From NCBI RefSeq assembly GCF_947494555.1, contig NZ_CANLVF010000001.1, positions 1,612,001-1,676,000 of the forward strand: 64,000 nucleotides of DNA, in the 5' to 3' direction. A program made the translations under genes and the position numbers. Position 1 is the first letter of the stretch. Each line of letters starts with the position of its first letter. Of the stretch, positions 7,664 to 15,361 are shown in pieces. The stretch is from an uncultured Roseibium sp. (GTDB lineage: Bacteria > Pseudomonadota > Alphaproteobacteria > Rhizobiales > Stappiaceae). The notes under the pieces are model-generated. The model saw only the letters and a program-made list of their open reading frames with translations, was not told where the DNA came from and did no database searches.

Positions 7664-8565
7664 GCGCGCCGGATAATCTCAGGTCACTGGCGGGGGGAAA
7701 ACCCTCGCTGGTCACCGAACGGATGGGGTCGGTTTCTGTCTTCGCCGAAATACGGCCAGACGGCAAAGGCTGGGTGACGCCCGCCGATCGGCTGGGAGAC
7801 TGGTTGAACCACTACAACCTTTATTTTCTCACGTCGGCGGGTATCAGCGAAGGGCATAATCTTCATTGGCTGTATCATCGGGAAGTTACGGTGAAGGGTG
7901 AAGATCTTTATCGCCTGCCGGATGAACTCAAGCGCCTCAACCAGCGCATAACTGACCTGTCCATGGTCATGACATGGCTTGTCTCCTTAACCGAACTGAT
8001 GCAATTGACGCAGCCGGCTGAAGAAACCATCAAGGACCTGGGCCTTGGCTCAATCTGCCTGTCGATCGCAGAGGAGGAGCGCGGTCTTGTGAATGCCCAG
8101 TGCGCCAAGTGCATCGAAGACCTTTGCGACGCCGGTATCGGATTGTCCATAATCGGTCGGACCGATGCGCTTCAGGAGATCGGCGTATTTGGCGGAGACC
8201 CCATGAGCAAGGCTTCCGTCACCCTGATCCAGCGGCGGCTGGGGGGTGATGTCGAGGAGCTGCCGCGTATCGGGCGGACAAGGCCTTGCAAGACGCGGCT
8301 GCATTTCGTGCTGGATGCACGCGGTTTGATTTACCCGTGCATGGGCCTTGTACACATTCCATCATGTGCCCTGGGCACCATCGACGATGATCTGGCGGAA
8401 CTCGTCGACGAACGCGAGCACCAGGCGTTCGACCTTGGCACGCTGATCGAGCGCGGACCGGATCTTCCCGAAGTGCTCGAGGAAAAACTGCCCGATGGTG
8501 TTCCGATCGACTGCTATGCGCACCGTCGTCAGATAATAGCCAGGACTTGTAAAGCCGGGAGTTGA
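7660..8565 (+). CDS. Radical-SAM-like companion lacking the cluster motif
   Basis: A 301-aa protein translationally coupled to the radical SAM gene (ATGA overlap). Its C-terminal segment 'RPCKTRLHFVLDARGLIYPC' with a following G-L and 'LGTIDDDL' parallels the SPASM-like tail of its neighbour. I see no CxxxCxxC; the middle has only 'AQCAKCIEDLC'. It therefore looks like a degenerate paralogue that kept the tail and lost the SAM cluster. It may serve as a partner or substrate-binding subunit. No other family is recognised. The call rests on this motif similarity and on operon position. Confidence 0.55.
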   Translation: MSAPDNLRSLAGGKPSLVTERMGSVSVFAEIRPDGKGWVTPADRLGDWLNHYNLYFLTSAGISEGHNLHWLYHREVTVKGEDLYRLPDELKRLNQRITDLSMVMTWLVSLTELMQLTQPAEETIKDLGLGSICLSIAEEERGLVNAQCAKCIEDLCDAGIGLSIIGRTDALQEIGVFGGDPMSKASVTLIQRRLGGDVEELPRIGRTRPCKTRLHFVLDARGLIYPCMGLVHIPSCALGTIDDDLAELVDEREHQAFDLGTLIERGPDLPEVLEEKLPDGVPIDCYAHRRQIIARTCKAGS

Positions 8566-8568
8566 CGG

Positions 8569-9549
8569 GTGCACACATATCTGCAGAAGCAGTCGGTCGT
8601 ACCCGCCGCGCTCGAGACACCTCAAATGGTCTCAATCCTTGGCAAATCCTTCGGACTGCGGGATGCCACGATCGTGACGAACCCGGCCTTGCGCGATGGG
8701 TTTGTCGCCGTCAGCCACGACAAACCTTACCTGATGCGTCTGGATCCGGCGGGGGAGACCGACCGGCGCCGAGTGGCGTTCGAACGATCCTTTGCCGCGC
8801 AGTGCAGCCGGTCGCTTGGCTGGCCCGCATGCCTGCGGACCAATCTGGATGAATGGTCGAGCACCGTCGTCGTCGAGGGGCGGGACCTGCTCCTCAGCGG
8901 CGAGCAGTATCTGCATCAGTCTCACCGCGTCAAAAGCCTGGATGACTTCAAGGCGCTCGCCGAACACATGGCGCGTTTTTCAAAGTTCAAGCCCCAGATC
9001 GAATATGACGATGAGGCAGCGCCGCGGCTCGATCCGCAATTCCTTCGAACCGTCGCCTGCCCGAAAATCATTGCGGTGAGCGCTTATCCCGGATGGGTTG
9101 AGCCGACGATTGCATCTCTTCTCGATCATGTGGAAACGGAGTGTTCGACGCTTCAGTGGGAGATCAACCACGGTGACGCCCACGAAGACAATGCGCTTGT
9201 TGCCTCGGCGGGCGAGGCTTTCTTCGTCGATACTGAATTCGCGTGCCTTGCGCCCGCCGGATACGATATTGCGACCCTTATCTGGGACATCTACATGCGG
9301 CGCGGGAAAGACGACGCACTTTTCTTTTGCCGTCTCATGCGCGATGCCGGATTTCAATCACCGGAAGTGGCAAGCAAACTGACCGCGCTCATGATCATGC
9401 GAAAGGTCTGGTGGCTTGGCCTAAGGGCCAGCCGAAGCCGCGACGGCACAATTCCAAGCAGGACATTCATCGAAGAACAGCTGGAGGCCGCGCTCGCCAT
9501 ACGGATGGATCAGCATCGTTTTGCCTCAGAGTTGAGCGGAAAGCACTGA
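8569..9549 (+). CDS. Aminoglycoside-phosphotransferase-fold kinase
   Basis: A 326-aa protein starting at GTG 8569, 3 nt after the previous stop. The APH/choline-kinase signature is clear: 'INHGDAHEDN' (catalytic Asp in HGDxxxxN, near residue 202), then 'FFVDTEFACLAPAGYDIATL' with the metal-binding Asp. The N-lobe is less conserved, with 'SHDKPYLMRLD' a possible nucleotide-lysine strand substitute. Relatives phosphorylate hydroxyl groups on antibiotics, sugars and small metabolites. In this operon the substrate may be a sugar precursor, the glycosylated peptide (self-protection) or a peptide hydroxyl; nothing in the sequence decides this. Confidence 0.75.
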   Translation: MHTYLQKQSVVPAALETPQMVSILGKSFGLRDATIVTNPALRDGFVAVSHDKPYLMRLDPAGETDRRRVAFERSFAAQCSRSLGWPACLRTNLDEWSSTVVVEGRDLLLSGEQYLHQSHRVKSLDDFKALAEHMARFSKFKPQIEYDDEAAPRLDPQFLRTVACPKIIAVSAYPGWVEPTIASLLDHVETECSTLQWEINHGDAHEDNALVASAGEAFFVDTEFACLAPAGYDIATLIWDIYMRRGKDDALFFCRLMRDAGFQSPEVASKLTALMIMRKVWWLGLRASRSRDGTIPSRTFIEEQLEAALAIRMDQHRFASELSGKH

Positions 9550-9563
9550 GGAGGAGCTGATAA

Positions 9564-10715
9564 ATGGAGCCGCAGAACAGTTTCTCCGACGCATGGGATG
9601 ACTTCTTTCTTTTGCCGCGTGACCTCGACATCTGTACGAGGCCAGGCAATCGGCTTGACGTGCTTCATGTGACAGCCGCGCTGGATTGGCCGTGGCCCTT
9701 GCCGGGTTGGTTTGCGGAAAAATCCTCCCGCTGGTGCGCACGGCTCTCCTCGCTGGGTTACAACGCACGCGCCTTGGTGCCGCAAGCCGTCTTGCCGGGA
9801 TGCAGCCGTGACGATCTTATCGAGATCATTCTTCGCCTGCGGCCCAGAATGGTGGTTTCGAGAGCATTCGCATTGCGTGGCAGGGACCTGGAACGATTGG
9901 CGCTGGAGCAGCCCGACGTCTTGTTTCTTCAATCAAACCACACGCCGAACAGCTTTTTGCTGGAGCCGGGCTCCGCGTCCCCCGAAGGGTGGCTGGAGGC
10001 GGTGGAGGCTGCCAGAAGATCCCCGTCGGTCTATCTTTCCAGCGTCGGTGAAAGAGATGTTGCGGGAACCTCTCATCTGGCGGGGCCTGGAAAGATACTC
10101 TGGATCGCCAACCCTTGCGATACGAAGCTAATCCAGCAGCCAATTGGCGATCGTGAGGACAGAACGCGGCTGTCCATCGGATTGGGCGGGCGCAGCAACC
10201 ACCAGAAGAACCTCAAGAACCAGTTGGACGCTGTTGCCCTGGTGGCGCGCACGCGTCCGGTCGAACTTGTTCTCTTCCTGGGGCACGAATGCGCCCCCGG
10301 TATCCGCGAGAGCCTGCGCCGTTATGCCCACGGCGTCTTTGACGCGCTTCATCAACCGGTGCGGATCTACGACTTTGTTCCGCCACATCTGCTTTCAAGT
10401 CATGCGCGCGCCGAAATCGATATCTTCCTCCAAGGGTCTTTCGACGAATCGTTCGGTTACCTGAATTGGGAAATGATGGCGGCTGGTGTTCCGACCCTGA
10501 CGTCCAACGATATCGAAGTGCCTGGCACAATAACGGCGAACCCTGTTGATATTGTTGGCATGTCTGGGGCCATCCTTCAAATTGCGGACGATCTGCCTGC
10601 TTATCGGGAAGCTGCAATCCGCCGCGCGCAGGAGGTCGCGCTCCGCAACAACAGGTGCTTCGACCGGGTCTTTGAAGCCTTTCTGGGGCAGATGATTGCA
10701 GAGGTGAAAGCTTGA
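9564..10715 (+). CDS. GT-B fold (GT4-like) glycosyltransferase
   Basis: A 383-aa protein with a strong AGGAGGAGCTGATAA site before its ATG. The N-terminal half has a Rossmann-like layout ('LDVLHVTAALDWPWPLPGWF', 'VLFLQSNHTPNSF'). The C-terminal half has 'SIGLGGRSNHQKNLKNQLDA', as in GT4 enzymes at the start of the donor-binding domain, and 'DESFGYLNWEMMAAGVPTLT', the E-x7-E-like nucleotide-sugar site followed by 'ITANPVDIVGM'. No membrane segment is seen. It would add a sugar from a nucleotide donor. Because it is embedded in the peptide operon, the peptide or a sugar already on it is the likely acceptor (inference). Confidence 0.75.
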   Translation: MEPQNSFSDAWDDFFLLPRDLDICTRPGNRLDVLHVTAALDWPWPLPGWFAEKSSRWCARLSSLGYNARALVPQAVLPGCSRDDLIEIILRLRPRMVVSRAFALRGRDLERLALEQPDVLFLQSNHTPNSFLLEPGSASPEGWLEAVEAARRSPSVYLSSVGERDVAGTSHLAGPGKILWIANPCDTKLIQQPIGDREDRTRLSIGLGGRSNHQKNLKNQLDAVALVARTRPVELVLFLGHECAPGIRESLRRYAHGVFDALHQPVRIYDFVPPHLLSSHARAEIDIFLQGSFDESFGYLNWEMMAAGVPTLTSNDIEVPGTITANPVDIVGMSGAILQIADDLPAYREAAIRRAQEVALRNNRCFDRVFEAFLGQMIAEVKA

Positions 10716-11623
10716 ACAGCCATGACACCGCCGTCGTCACGTGCGTCTTTTCAGCGACTCCGGGCAGTGCACGGGCAAAAAACCTTGGCGCTTTTCTCGA
10801 TGCCCTTAACCGGCAGGACGTGCCCGTTTTCGTTGCAGAGCTTGCCTATGACGACATGCCTTTCCTCCTGCCCGAAAGCGCCTGCGTCCTTCAGATTCGC
10901 ACGCGGCATCACTCCTGGCACAAGGAGCGGCTTCTCAATCTGGCTGTGCAGTCGCTCGACCAGGTCTATGAAAAGATCGTCTGGGCCGATTGCGATATCA
11001 TCTTTGAACGGCATGACTGGCTGGTCGAGACTTCGAGACTGCTTGACGACGTTGCGGTGATGCAGCCTTTCGACATGGCTCTGAGGGTCGCAGAAGAAGG
11101 GCAGGCCCAAACGGATCCGGAAATGTCTTTCGCCGCAAGTTTCGTAAGTGGCCGTACGGATCTGAACGGCGGCATGTCCGCGCATGGACATACAGGATTT
11201 GCCTGGGCGGCCCGGCGATCGCTTTTCGAGGGGCCGGGATTGCTGGACATATGTCTGTCCGGTACGGGGGATCACCTCATGGCGCACGGATTTGTGGGGG
11301 ATATGACGTCCCACTGTGTCTCGCGCCTTCTTGTCGGAGCTCCCGGCTACGAAATGGCGTATCGAAGGTGGTGTCACGCGGTTGCCGATCTTACCGGGGC
11401 GAGGATTTCGGCGATCGAGGGGACAATAAGGCACTTGCCACATCCGACCGGCGGCGGGCACAGCTACCTGCGACGGAACTTCGATCTCCTGCGCATTGGC
11501 TATGATCCGGATCGCGATCTTGCTGCGTCTGACGATGGTCTTCTGCATTTTCTTCACCGCACGCCTGATCATGAAGCATGGCAGGCGCGCCACTTTCCGA
11601 CCAACGAGGTCAGGGCACCGTGA
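10712..11623 (+). CDS. Glycosyltransferase-like protein, paralogue C of three in the island
   Basis: A 303-aa protein whose only good start is TTG 10712, overlapping the preceding TGA, with AGAGGTGAAAGC upstream. It shares every landmark of the two leftward paralogues: 'CVFSATPGS' N-terminal strand, 'WHKERLLN', 'WADCDIIFERHDW' (DxD-type), 'HGHTGFAWAARR', 'SGTGDHLMAHGFVG' and 'IRHLPH'. The family is thus present in both divergent operons, which ties them into one pathway. A GT-A type sugar transferase is the best reading by motif. The rare TTG start could keep its level low. Confidence 0.7.
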   Translation: MNSHDTAVVTCVFSATPGSARAKNLGAFLDALNRQDVPVFVAELAYDDMPFLLPESACVLQIRTRHHSWHKERLLNLAVQSLDQVYEKIVWADCDIIFERHDWLVETSRLLDDVAVMQPFDMALRVAEEGQAQTDPEMSFAASFVSGRTDLNGGMSAHGHTGFAWAARRSLFEGPGLLDICLSGTGDHLMAHGFVGDMTSHCVSRLLVGAPGYEMAYRRWCHAVADLTGARISAIEGTIRHLPHPTGGGHSYLRRNFDLLRIGYDPDRDLAASDDGLLHFLHRTPDHEAWQARHFPTNEVRAP

Positions 11624-12306
11624 GCAGCTCCATTCAACCGAAGTCGCGCTACAAGGTCGTTGACATCGTCGACCCGGCAAACAGCCGGACGCGTGATCGT
11701 TTCGAGGCCTATCGTCACGACACTGTGCTGACGTCTCAGGACGATGCATTGGTCGGAAATTACACGGCTGAAAAATTTGCGGTCGATGACCAGATCGCGC
11801 TCTACGTGATCATGGATTGCGAAGAGGACCGCATCTGCGGTTTTTCAAGCCTCTTCCGGCCCTCGCACTGGCCTCATGAAGTCGGCAGGGTGGGCAACCG
11901 AAGCTGGATCGACAAAAACTTCCGGTCCAGCAGGTGGGAGCAATCGGGCCGAAACTCTTCCGGCTATGCCTATGGTATCCGGGATTTTGTGTCGATCATG
12001 ACGCGTGCAAACGTAAGCACCTGCAAAGAACACGGCATTGAACTCATGCTGATAACGCGCGAAGCGCAGGCAGCGCATAGAAACCAGATTGGCAGGCTTA
12101 TAACCGTTCTCGACAAGCAGCTCGTCTGGCAAACAGATTTCACCGGCTACTATTCGACATATCCGGGACAAACGCGCAGCTGCTGGCAACGCGCCATATT
12201 CAGTGAACTGATTCCAGGGGCCCGGCAGCACATCCACCGCATTCCCAGGATCACGCACGACGAATACATTCATCGCTACAGTTCCAACCCGATCCTGGAA
12301 AACTAG
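11620..12306 (+). CDS. Unrecognised protein, last gene of the rightward operon
   Basis: About 228 aa from GTG 11620, which overlaps the previous stop (GTGA). I do not recognise a family. It is hydrophilic with no signal peptide. A strand-like 'CGFSSLFRPS', a conserved-looking 'NRSWIDKNFRSSRWEQSG' and a central 'ISTCKEHGIELMLITRE'-type region with 'AHRNQIGRL' faintly recall the layout of GNAT acetyltransferases ('GF...' core strand, then a helix after 'HRNQ'). This is weak and not offered as a function. Tight coupling with the glycosyltransferase-like gene makes it part of the same pathway. Confidence 0.6.
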   Translation: MSSSIQPKSRYKVVDIVDPANSRTRDRFEAYRHDTVLTSQDDALVGNYTAEKFAVDDQIALYVIMDCEEDRICGFSSLFRPSHWPHEVGRVGNRSWIDKNFRSSRWEQSGRNSSGYAYGIRDFVSIMTRANVSTCKEHGIELMLITREAQAAHRNQIGRLITVLDKQLVWQTDFTGYYSTYPGQTRSCWQRAIFSELIPGARQHIHRIPRITHDEYIHRYSSNPILEN

Positions 12307-12360
12307 GGGCCTCAGAACTTTCATGCCAGGTCGGTGAGCGTTTGTGCCGGGGTTTGTCGT

Positions 12361-12383
12361 CCAACGCGGTGACACCGCGTTGG
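12361..12383 (+). other. Stem-loop after the island operon
   Basis: CCAACGCGGT (12361-12370) and ACCGCGTTGG (12374-12383) form a perfect 10-bp stem with a 3-nt loop, 55 nt after the last stop. No T-run follows, so termination would be Rho-assisted or it is a 3'-end protecting hairpin. It also marks the boundary between the island and the tRNA-Thr gene. Confidence 0.5.
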
Positions 12384-12455
12384 GAACGGCAGAATGTTGC
12401 CTGAACGCCGGCGAAAATGCAGGTGCTTATTTCGCAATCTGAATTGTTGGGAAAC

Positions 12456-12531
12456 TGGTGCCGGCAGCAGGATTCGAACCCGCGACCCCGAGATTACAAA
12501 TCACGTGCTCTACCAGCTGAGCTATACCGGC
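12456..12531 (-). tRNA. tRNA-Thr (TGT anticodon)
   Basis: A 76-nt cloverleaf on the complement with encoded CCA. The acceptor stem GCCGGTA/TGCCGGC has one G-U pair. The D-arm is GCTCAGCTGGTAGAGC, the anticodon loop TTTGTAA reads TGT, and the T-arm is GCGGGTTCGAATCCTGC. The anticodon stem (CGTGA/TCTCG) has a T-T mismatch in the middle. The 3' end faces the peptide island, a common integration point for mobile islands. Confidence 0.95.
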
Positions 12532-13273
12532 GCCGGGGATGGCTTCTACCAGATTGGGCGCGCTTGTCCATGCTTGAAACGAAATTTTTCGCGCAAGGCA
12601 AAAGAAAATCTGCCAAGTGTCTTGAAACACGCGGGAAATTGGATGGCGGCTGTGGATAATAGGTTGGCTGGCAGCGCTAATAGAAGGTCAATGGCGGGCA
12701 GGCACAAGCGTCCGGCAACGGTGGTTGATGTCAGGTCGAAACCCTATCCGCAACTCGCGGCCTTTGCTTTGCGTTGAGACCTCTCAGCAGCGCAGAACAG
12801 TTTCTCGCTTCGGAGACAATATCCAAGGCGACGTACTTCGTGAACAACTGGGTTTGACCCCGGCTCAAGGCCGGGGCAGCTGAGTTGCCGGGCAGGACTT
12901 TGTGACGGAAGGGGCGTTTGGCTCCGACTCGGGGACAGGGTGGCCGCAACGGGTTTGATCCCCTGATGCTAGGGGAAGTTTGTATTCGTTGTGTCGTTCG
13001 CGCTGAGCTGACCGTTTTGAAAATACACGTTTTGGCATTCTCTGCGCCGTCCCGGCCATGAGCCGGGATCTCTCAGCAGCACACAACAGGTGCTTGCTTC
13101 AGTGAAAAGTTACAAGGTGGAATACTTCATCAGCACCTTGGAATGGCCCCGGCTCAGGGCCGGGGAAGCAGAGGCGCGTGGCAGGACTTTGTAGTGGAGG
13201 GGTGCGTTTGGCCCCGGCTCAAGGCCGGGACAGCGGTTGCCACATAGAGAGATTCTTTTGAGGGGGCTGGAAT
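12532..13273. repeat. Gene-free stretch with 289-bp-period degenerate tandem repeat and GC-rich palindromes
   Basis: Three anchor segments recur at exactly 289 bp: TCTCAGCAGC (12782, 13071), CCCCGGC...GCCGGGG (12858-12876, 13147-13165) and GGCAGGACTTTGT (12891, 13180). Both units continue with a ...GGCGTTTGG/TGCGTTTGG segment. Two more copies of the palindrome sit at 13050-13068 (opposite orientation) and 13213-13229. The units are diverged, so the duplication is not recent. The palindrome CCCCGGCTCAAGGCCGGGG looks like a dispersed intergenic element of this genome; a related one occurs near 15215. No coding capacity is supported. Confidence 0.65.
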
Positions 13274-14032
13274 TTAGAACGCAAACAGTTTGCCGGACAT
13301 CAGCTCGCTGCGGATATCAAGGGCGAGATCGGCTTCCTGCTGGAGCGGTATCGAGCTGGCAAACGCGGAGATGGTTGCCCTGATGTTGTGTTTGATCTGT
13401 GCGCTTTCGGGAAGTCCGATTTCGGCGACGAGATTGTCGGCATGGATGCGTAGTGTTCGGGTTTCGCTCAAATCCGTCAGGCGCAGCGCGGCAATGGTCC
13501 TGTTTGCGTCGATCTCCAGGGCATTCACCTTGCCGTCGATCGTGACGACCGAGTTGCTGCTTTCCAGGTTGAAGGTCTCGGTTTGACCGACCAGCGAGAC
13601 CTGGGAGTTCGTTCCTGCGACCGATATGCCCTGAAAGTGTCCCTTGAAACTCGCGATCGTCGCCTGCTGGTGAATGGAAACGGAAACATCCGTAGGCAAC
13701 TGGGTTTCCAGCAGGACGCTGCAACGTCGGGTGACGCCCGTGTCGCTTTGTTTGAACTGGAGATTTACATAAAGGCTCGCCTGAATGGCACGCGTTTCCA
13801 CGATAGGCCGGCAGCTTTGTGCGCGCAGGCCCGACTTGACCACATGCAGCATGGCCGGCCCGTCCTTGGAGGTGGTGACGTTGATCTTGCTACTTTCACC
13901 TTCGAAGATGACATTCCTGATCTGGCTGAAGTCGATCTCGGAAAACGGATCGGCATGCGCGGGCATCGCCGCGGTCATGCAGAACAGAGCCGCGAAAGCT
14001 GCCTTTGAACCGGTGATATTCATCACGCCCAT
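13274..14032 (-). CDS. Exported hypothetical protein, beta-rich
   Basis: A 252-aa protein with a typical Sec signal peptide (positive start, hydrophobic 'AAFAALFCMTAAMPAHA', cleavage after AHA near residue 27). The mature part has four cysteines at most and many alternating hydrophobic strands ('SVSIHQQATIASF', 'VSLVGQTETFNLESSNSVVTIDG', 'ALEIDANRTIAALRL'). This resembles the stacked-strand putative adhesins of the DUF4097 kind, but I cannot assign it firmly. It probably ends up in the periplasm or outer envelope. It stands alone between the repeat region and rlmB. ATG 14032 is used; an ATG three codons on is equally possible. Confidence 0.65.
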   Translation of the reverse strand: MGVMNITGSKAAFAALFCMTAAMPAHADPFSEIDFSQIRNVIFEGESSKINVTTSKDGPAMLHVVKSGLRAQSCRPIVETRAIQASLYVNLQFKQSDTGVTRRCSVLLETQLPTDVSVSIHQQATIASFKGHFQGISVAGTNSQVSLVGQTETFNLESSNSVVTIDGKVNALEIDANRTIAALRLTDLSETRTLRIHADNLVAEIGLPESAQIKHNIRATISAFASSIPLQQEADLALDIRSELMSGKLFAF

Positions 14033-14307
14033 TCCAGTTGTTTGCGCGACCGCCCGGCCATCTGCCGTTTCGCCAGGCAGTTTGCGAAGTGTACCTCACC
14101 GCATTGCTCATGCCAAAACCAGCATCCGCTTGTATCAAGAGGAGAAGGTTGCCTCTTCCCCCAAGGCTCTCAGCGGATACGAGCATCGAGCGATGCGCCG
14201 GGGAACAGGATAGGACAGAGTTCACGTAAATTGCGAGAAGAAAATTTAAAACTATTACGGGAAAATTTCGAACGAATTTTGCTTGTGACGAGCCGCTTGG
14301 CCGCCGA

Positions 14308-15129
14308 TCAAAGCTGCATTTTCATTCGCGCCACATAAAGCGAGAGAACCGCCGCGTTGGAGACATTCAGGGAGCGGATTTCACCTGGCATGTCGAGGCG
14401 GGCAAGAAGTCCGCAGGCCTCACGCACGCCCTGACGAACGCCTTTGCCTTCAGAGCCGAGAACGAGGACGGTTTTGTCCGTGAAGGTGGTGTCCTCGAGG
14501 CTCGCGGGACCGTCACTGTCCAGCGCGATGCAGCCGAAGCCCTTTTCTTTCATTTCGCTCACGAACCTTGCCATGTTCTTCACACGTACATGCTTGATCA
14601 TGTCGAGGGCCCCGGATGCCGATTTGGCAAGAACAGGGCCTTCTTCCGGGGCGTGGCGTTCGGTGGTGACGACGGCATCGGCGTCAAGGGCAACCGCCGA
14701 TCGGAGGATTGCGCCGACATTGTGCGGATCTGTGACTTGGTCCAGCGCCAGCACAAGACGGGCACCTTCCAGGTGTCCCGCGCCATAGGCGGGCAGGGGA
14801 TCGGCCTCCAGGATCATGCCCTGGTGCACAGCGTCCTTGGTGACCATCCTGTCGAGCGCGCGCGGCATCATCGTTTCCACCGGCACGTCGATCGTAACGC
14901 CGCGCTCAACCAGACGGTTCTGCGCGTTTTCGGTTGCGAAGAGTTTCAGCCGCTTCCGGTCTTTGTTGGCAAAGGCAGCCTCGACCGTGTGGAGGCCGTA
15001 CAAAAGGACCGGACCTTCCGGCGGCAGACCGGGCCTGCGGGGCGCGGGCTTTCCACCAGTCTTCTTTTTGTAGAACGGCTTCTGACCCGAACGCGGTCCG
15101 GGACGGCCTGATTTTGGGTTTTCCGTCAT
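14308..15129 (-). CDS. rlmB: 23S rRNA 2'-O-ribose methyltransferase (RlmB/TrmH family, SpoU)
   Basis: A 273-aa SpoU-class enzyme that methylates a ribose in 23S rRNA using SAM (G2251 in E. coli for RlmB). After a basic, Gly/Pro-rich tail (1-38) comes a substrate-binding domain ('GLHTVEAAFANKDR'). The knotted catalytic domain follows with motif 1 'ALDQVTDPHNVGAILRSA', motif 2 'VLVLGSEGKGVR' and motif 3 'IPG'-equivalent 'MPGEIRSLNVSNAAVLSLY'. The three motifs are intact. The long basic N-terminal extension is common in alphaproteobacterial members. Assignment to RlmB rather than another TrmH paralogue is by overall similarity. Confidence 0.88.
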   Translation of the reverse strand: MTENPKSGRPGPRSGQKPFYKKKTGGKPAPRRPGLPPEGPVLLYGLHTVEAAFANKDRKRLKLFATENAQNRLVERGVTIDVPVETMMPRALDRMVTKDAVHQGMILEADPLPAYGAGHLEGARLVLALDQVTDPHNVGAILRSAVALDADAVVTTERHAPEEGPVLAKSASGALDMIKHVRVKNMARFVSEMKEKGFGCIALDSDGPASLEDTTFTDKTVLVLGSEGKGVRQGVREACGLLARLDMPGEIRSLNVSNAAVLSLYVARMKMQL

Positions 15130-15361
15130 GGCGATTGCTGTAGCGGCAAATGCAGCGGAGGGGAAGGGGCTTGTCCGTTCTCAGGCCGGATCACGCAGAC
15201 CTGTAGGGTGCCGTCCCGGCCTTGCGCCAGGACCCTTGGTGATTGCTGCATTTGGCCTCGGATCGGGTCCGGGGCGGCGAAGAGGAAAGGTGCTTGAAAG
15301 GCAACCCGAGCGCTGTCGGGGTTTTGAGCCTGCTATAGAGTTCAAAGTTTCAACTTGAGGC

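Noticed and set aside
12394..12777. Open frame across the tRNA-Thr gene
   Set aside because: It runs through a complete tRNA gene on the other strand and the repeat region; composition and lack of motif mark it as chance.
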